From Intestinibacter bartlettii (GTDB lineage: Bacteria; Bacillota; Clostridia; Peptostreptococcales; Peptostreptococcaceae), in NCBI RefSeq assembly GCF_000154445.1, contig NZ_DS499559.1: DNA of 64,000 nucleotides; one strand, written 5' to 3'. The notes under the pieces are model-generated. The model did not search any database and was not told the DNA's origin. It worked only from the letters and a program-made list of their open reading frames with translations. The position numbers and the translations under genes are program-made. Of this stretch, positions 61,181-64,000 are shown in pieces; positions within the stretch are counted from its first letter, which is position 1, and every line of letters starts with the position of its first letter.

Positions 61181-61822
61181 TTAGCAGATTTCTCCACCAA
61201 CAGCTTTTATATCTTCTTTGTTTTCAACAGCAGCTTTTATACATAACTCTAAACCTTTAGTTATATCAGCAGCAGCCATTGATGGTGTGTTTGGTTTACA
61301 AACAACTTGAGATGGTATATAAGGAACATGGATAAATCCACCTTTTATGTTAGGGTATTTTTTATCTATCATGTATAATATTCCGTACATAACGTGGTTA
61401 CAAACGAATGTACCAGCAGTGTTAGATACAGAAGCAGGTATACCATTTTCTCTCATTTCTTTAACCATAGCTTTTATTGGTAAGTTTGAGAAGTAAGCAG
61501 GTTGCCCATCTTCGAATATAGTTATGTCTATTGGTTGATTTTTTTCGTTATCTTCTATTCTAGCATCATCTATGTTTATAGCAACTCTCTCTGGAGTTAC
61601 ATCAAATCTTCCACCAGCTTGTCCAACAGATATTACTATATCAGGGTTGTGTTTAACTATATTTTCTTCTATTTTCTCTAATGATTTTCTGAAAACAGTA
61701 GGTATTTCTAATTTTATTACTTCAGCACCAGCTATTGTGTCAGGAAGTTGTTTAACAGCTTCTAATGCTGGATTTACTGATTCTCCACCAAATGGATCAA
61801 ATCCTGTTATTAAAACTTTCAT
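61181..61822 (-). CDS. pcp: Pyroglutamyl-peptidase I
   Basis: A 213-residue cytoplasmic cysteine peptidase (C15) that removes N-terminal 5-oxoproline from peptides. The opening ITGFDPFGGESVNPALEAV, Glu80-area RVAINIDDARIEDN, the catalytic Cys in SNTAGTFVCNHVMYG and the His in GGFIHVPYIP are present, that is Glu-Cys-His. It is the last gene of a three-gene operon with DUF969 and DUF979 membrane proteins. AAAGGAG precedes the ATG, 94 bases after DUF979. It supplies 5-oxoproline or uses peptides holding it. Confidence 0.94.
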   Translation of the reverse strand: MKVLITGFDPFGGESVNPALEAVKQLPDTIAGAEVIKLEIPTVFRKSLEKIEENIVKHNPDIVISVGQAGGRFDVTPERVAINIDDARIEDNEKNQPIDITIFEDGQPAYFSNLPIKAMVKEMRENGIPASVSNTAGTFVCNHVMYGILYMIDKKYPNIKGGFIHVPYIPSQVVCKPNTPSMAAADITKGLELCIKAAVENKEDIKAVGGEIC

Positions 61823-61842
61823 TTTTATTTCTCCTTTAGTTA

Positions 61843-61883
61843 ATACAACAGACTCCGGAATAATATATCAAAATCTGTTGTAT
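61843..61883 (-). promoter_or_regulatory. Intercistronic hairpin between DUF979 and pcp
   Basis: ATACAACAGA pairs perfectly with TCTGTTGTAT over a 21-base loop in the gap. There is no T-run after it in the direction of transcription, so it may adjust mRNA stability rather than terminate. Confidence 0.45.
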
Positions 61884-61916
61884 ATTTATTTAATTAATTA
61901 TAATAGTTTTTTTATA

Positions 61917-62846
61917 TTAGAACCCTAAAGTATACATTAATATTATGTGAGCTACTAATAATAATGCAGCTAAAGGTGCTTGAGCTTTTATAACTCCGTT
62001 TTTATCTTTCATTTCAAGTAATGCAGCAGGTAAAACGTTGAAGTTTGCAGCCATTGGAGTAACTAATGTACCACAGAATCCAGCAGTTAATGCTAATATT
62101 GAACATATAACTGGGTCTCCACCTTGAGCAAATACGAATGGAAGACCTATACCAGCAGTTATTACTGAGAATGCAGCAAATGCATTACCCATTATAGCTG
62201 TGAATATTGCCATACCAACACAGTAAGCTATAACACCTGCAAGTATATTTCCTTGAGGTATAACAGATGATATTATGCTAGCTATTTTATCACCAACACC
62301 AGCAGCAGTGAATAATACACCTAAAGAAGCTAATAATTGTGGTAATATAGAGAATACTCCTATTGCTTGGAACATTCTGTTAGTATCTTCAACAGCTTCA
62401 GATGGTTTAGCTTTAGTTATTGCAAATGCTAATAATAAAGAAAGTGTAGATGCTATACCTATAGCTACAGTTCCAGGAAACTCTGTAAATGAAGCAACAA
62501 GCATTGCTATTACAGCTATTGATAAAGCTGGAACAAATATTTTTAAACCTAATTTTTGAGCTTTCATTTCTGTGAAAGTTGTATCTAATTGTTTTAAAGT
62601 GCCAACATTAATTTGTTTAGTTGCTGATAAAATTGCTATAACGATTACAAGACATCCCACTAATACAGAAGGAAGTATTCTTGCGAATATAAATATAAAT
62701 GCTAATATTCCCCAAAATAGGGCTGTACCTATTCTAGTTTTATGATTTTTATCTTTTAAAGTAAACACCATTGTTATTGCCATACATAATCCTATAAACA
62801 TATAAAATACGTCTAATAGATTATTTGAAAGTGTTGCCATATCCAT
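61917..62846 (-). CDS. DUF979 family membrane protein (5-oxoproline transporter subunit)
   Basis: A 309-residue integral membrane protein with about nine helices, DUF979. Marks are LGVLFTAAGVGDKIA, IMGNAFAAFSVITAGIG and TAGFCGTLVTPMAANFNVLPA. The family is always found with DUF969 and pyroglutamyl-peptidase, and current annotation calls it a 5-oxoproline transporter subunit; that assignment rests on context and I cannot test it. Its start overlaps the DUF969 stop by one base, showing coupling. Confidence 0.85.
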   Translation of the reverse strand: MDMATLSNNLLDVFYMFIGLCMAITMVFTLKDKNHKTRIGTALFWGILAFIFIFARILPSVLVGCLVIVIAILSATKQINVGTLKQLDTTFTEMKAQKLGLKIFVPALSIAVIAMLVASFTEFPGTVAIGIASTLSLLLAFAITKAKPSEAVEDTNRMFQAIGVFSILPQLLASLGVLFTAAGVGDKIASIISSVIPQGNILAGVIAYCVGMAIFTAIMGNAFAAFSVITAGIGLPFVFAQGGDPVICSILALTAGFCGTLVTPMAANFNVLPAALLEMKDKNGVIKAQAPLAALLLVAHIILMYTLGF

Positions 62847-63535
62847 TATTTATTACCCCCTAAATCATTATTTTTAGAGTTGTATTTTCTACTCAATTGT
62901 CTATCTAGTAATATATTTTTTCCAACGCATAATACAAATGCTATTATAGCAACTGGTATTGCAGCTTTAGTAAGCGCCATTGGATCAACAGTCATTCCTA
63001 AAGAATCTAAAGTACCAACTATTAAAAGGATACCTGAGTTTGCCATAAATAAGTTTTGACCGAAGAAGTTACCTATATTATCTGCAAGTGCAGAATGAGC
63101 TTTTATTTTATCTAAATCCTTTTCTTCTAATTTACCGTATTTTACAGTAGCGGCACTCTCAGCCATTGGGCTTATAAGAGGTCTAACAAATTGAGGGTGA
63201 CCACCAAGTGCAACACCTGCTGCTATTGTAGCTTCTCTTATGAAAGAATATCCACTTAAAAGTGTACCAGTAGATAATCCTTTTGCTTTTTCTATAAGCA
63301 TAACTGCTTTTGATTTTAATCCATATCTTTCACAAAGTCCTATAACAGGTAGTGTAAGCATGAATAAACATGTTGTTCTATTAGTGACAAACGCTTCCCC
63401 TAAAGTTGAAAGAATTTGTACTATATCCATATGAGCTACTAATCCAGTAACTACACCAGCAGAAACAACAACTGCTATTGTATCTAGTTTTAGAGCAAAA
63501 CCTAAAATGATAATCAAAATTCCAATTAATTCCAT
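62846..63535 (-). CDS. DUF969 family membrane protein (5-oxoproline transporter subunit)
   Basis: A 229-residue membrane protein with about six helices, DUF969. Segments IGLCERYGLKSKAVMLI, GGHPQFVRPLISPMAE and NIGNFFGQNLFMANSG are typical. It is the first gene of the operon; the pair DUF969-DUF979 resembles two halves of a larger carrier of the IT superfamily. TGGAGG precedes the ATG. The promoter should lie in 63540-63900, a region with a repeated palindrome. Confidence 0.85.
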   Translation of the reverse strand: MELIGILIIILGFALKLDTIAVVVSAGVVTGLVAHMDIVQILSTLGEAFVTNRTTCLFMLTLPVIGLCERYGLKSKAVMLIEKAKGLSTGTLLSGYSFIREATIAAGVALGGHPQFVRPLISPMAESAATVKYGKLEEKDLDKIKAHSALADNIGNFFGQNLFMANSGILLIVGTLDSLGMTVDPMALTKAAIPVAIIAFVLCVGKNILLDRQLSRKYNSKNNDLGGNK

Positions 63536-64000
63536 TATAATATACCTCCATAAATGATTTTTTAAAAATTATTGAATTTTGTATTTATATTTTACAAGAA
63601 AAATAGGAAAACGTACAGACTAAATGTAAAAAATATAGAAAAATGTAAAAAATAAGAGAAATTTGAAAATAAATATAAAGAAAAGCTAATATTTCCATAA
63701 AATCGGATTAAAAATTAAATTAAAATTAAAAAAATAATTTTAAAAATAAACTGCAAAAAATAGGATTTTAAAGAAATAATAGAAAATATTATAAAAAAAT
63801 AAAAAAATATTGCAATATTATCAAAATGATAGTACAATGAAATGGTTGGGCGTTATCAAAATGATAGCCGAAGTATTTTTAAAAAAAATTAAAAAATGTA
63901 AATATTATTATATACTTTTTTAGGTATTATATCCTATAATATACATAGGGTTTATAATAAATTAAATAAAAAACAAACAAAGACACAGGAGAAAGAGGAA
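63536..64000. other. Gene-free upstream region at the window end
   Basis: 465 bases, very AT-rich, probably a divergent promoter region for the DUF969 operon and a plus-strand gene beyond the window. The last bases (AGGAG at 63987-63991) look like the ribosome site of that next gene, whose start codon would lie just past 64000. A TATAAT-like run occurs near 63935. Confidence 0.45.
63819..63866. promoter_or_regulatory. Tandem palindromic operator
   Basis: TATCAAAATGATA occurs twice, at 63819-63831 and 63854-63866, each a palindrome with AAA centre and flanking T and G. Centres are 35 bases apart, compatible with same-face binding of a regulator. The protein is not identified. Confidence 0.5.

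Noticed and set aside
63818..63867. TATCAAAATGATA palindromes as Fur boxes
   Set aside because: The half-sites are in the opposite order to the GATAAT/ATTATC arrangement of Fur boxes.

Overview
The window is AT-rich (about 70% by eye), codes heavily with AGA and ATA, and carries strong GGAGG-type ribosome sites. Most genes are separated by clear hairpin-plus-T-run terminators. Together with a T-box-controlled asnA, a class I fructose-bisphosphate aldolase, an AdhE, a two-domain L25/Ctc, ferredoxin-type nitroreductase and 5-oxoproline genes, this points to an anaerobic low-GC Firmicute of the Clostridia, most likely the Peptostreptococcaceae. The genus is a guess I cannot settle from the sequence. 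No rRNA, tRNA, CRISPR array or complete insertion sequence was seen.

Layout. 0.1-7 kb: WYL regulator, EcsC protein, D-Ala-D-Ala carboxypeptidase, Bfd-like [2Fe-2S] protein, then redox flavoproteins with a divergent LysR regulator. 6.9-11.3 kb: an accessory stretch with gene remnants, a short HipA-like protein, two overlapping PD-(D/E)XK-like genes bracketed by two near-identical hairpins, and a HEPN/MNT toxin-antitoxin pair. 11.4-16.6 kb: GNAT, DUF362, DUF3786, an ACR3-like transporter, aldolase and a small conserved protein. 16.7-18.7 kb: two tandem lipoprotein nucleases, the first with an internal deletion. 18.7-22.5 kb: a hydroxyarylic-acid (gallate-type) decarboxylase locus lpdC-lpdB-lpdD with a divergent LysR regulator. 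22.7-26.9 kb: an AAA-ATPase lacking its usual nuclease domain and a PLD-helicase-DUF3427 protein.

27-33.7 kb: HD protein, L25, then a DUF4116 repeat protein with a MoxR ATPase and a VWA/metallopeptidase-like partner, followed by DprA and a small Cys-rich protein. 33.9-45.6 kb: Ca2+-type P-ATPase, MATE exporter, a TetR/MMPL/coiled-coil export locus, an acetamidase and a five-SH3 secreted protein. 46-51 kb: an ABC transporter with its own two-component system using an intramembrane-sensing kinase. 51-57 kb: HAD phosphatase, adhE behind a candidate Rex site, and T-box-asnA. 57-61 kb: two tiny membrane proteins behind a consensus promoter, a secreted SH3-SGNH hydrolase behind a WalR-like box, and a spore-photoproduct-lyase homologue with Ala at the expected catalytic Cys, divergent from DUF523-DUF1722. 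61-64 kb: a pyroglutamate module (DUF969-DUF979-pcp) and an upstream region holding a repeated palindrome.

The least explained parts are the overlapping nuclease pair within flanking hairpins, the DUF4116-MoxR-VWA set, and the Cys-less SplB homologue paired with DUF523-DUF1722. All family assignments are from recognition of motifs and sequence character, without database searches.
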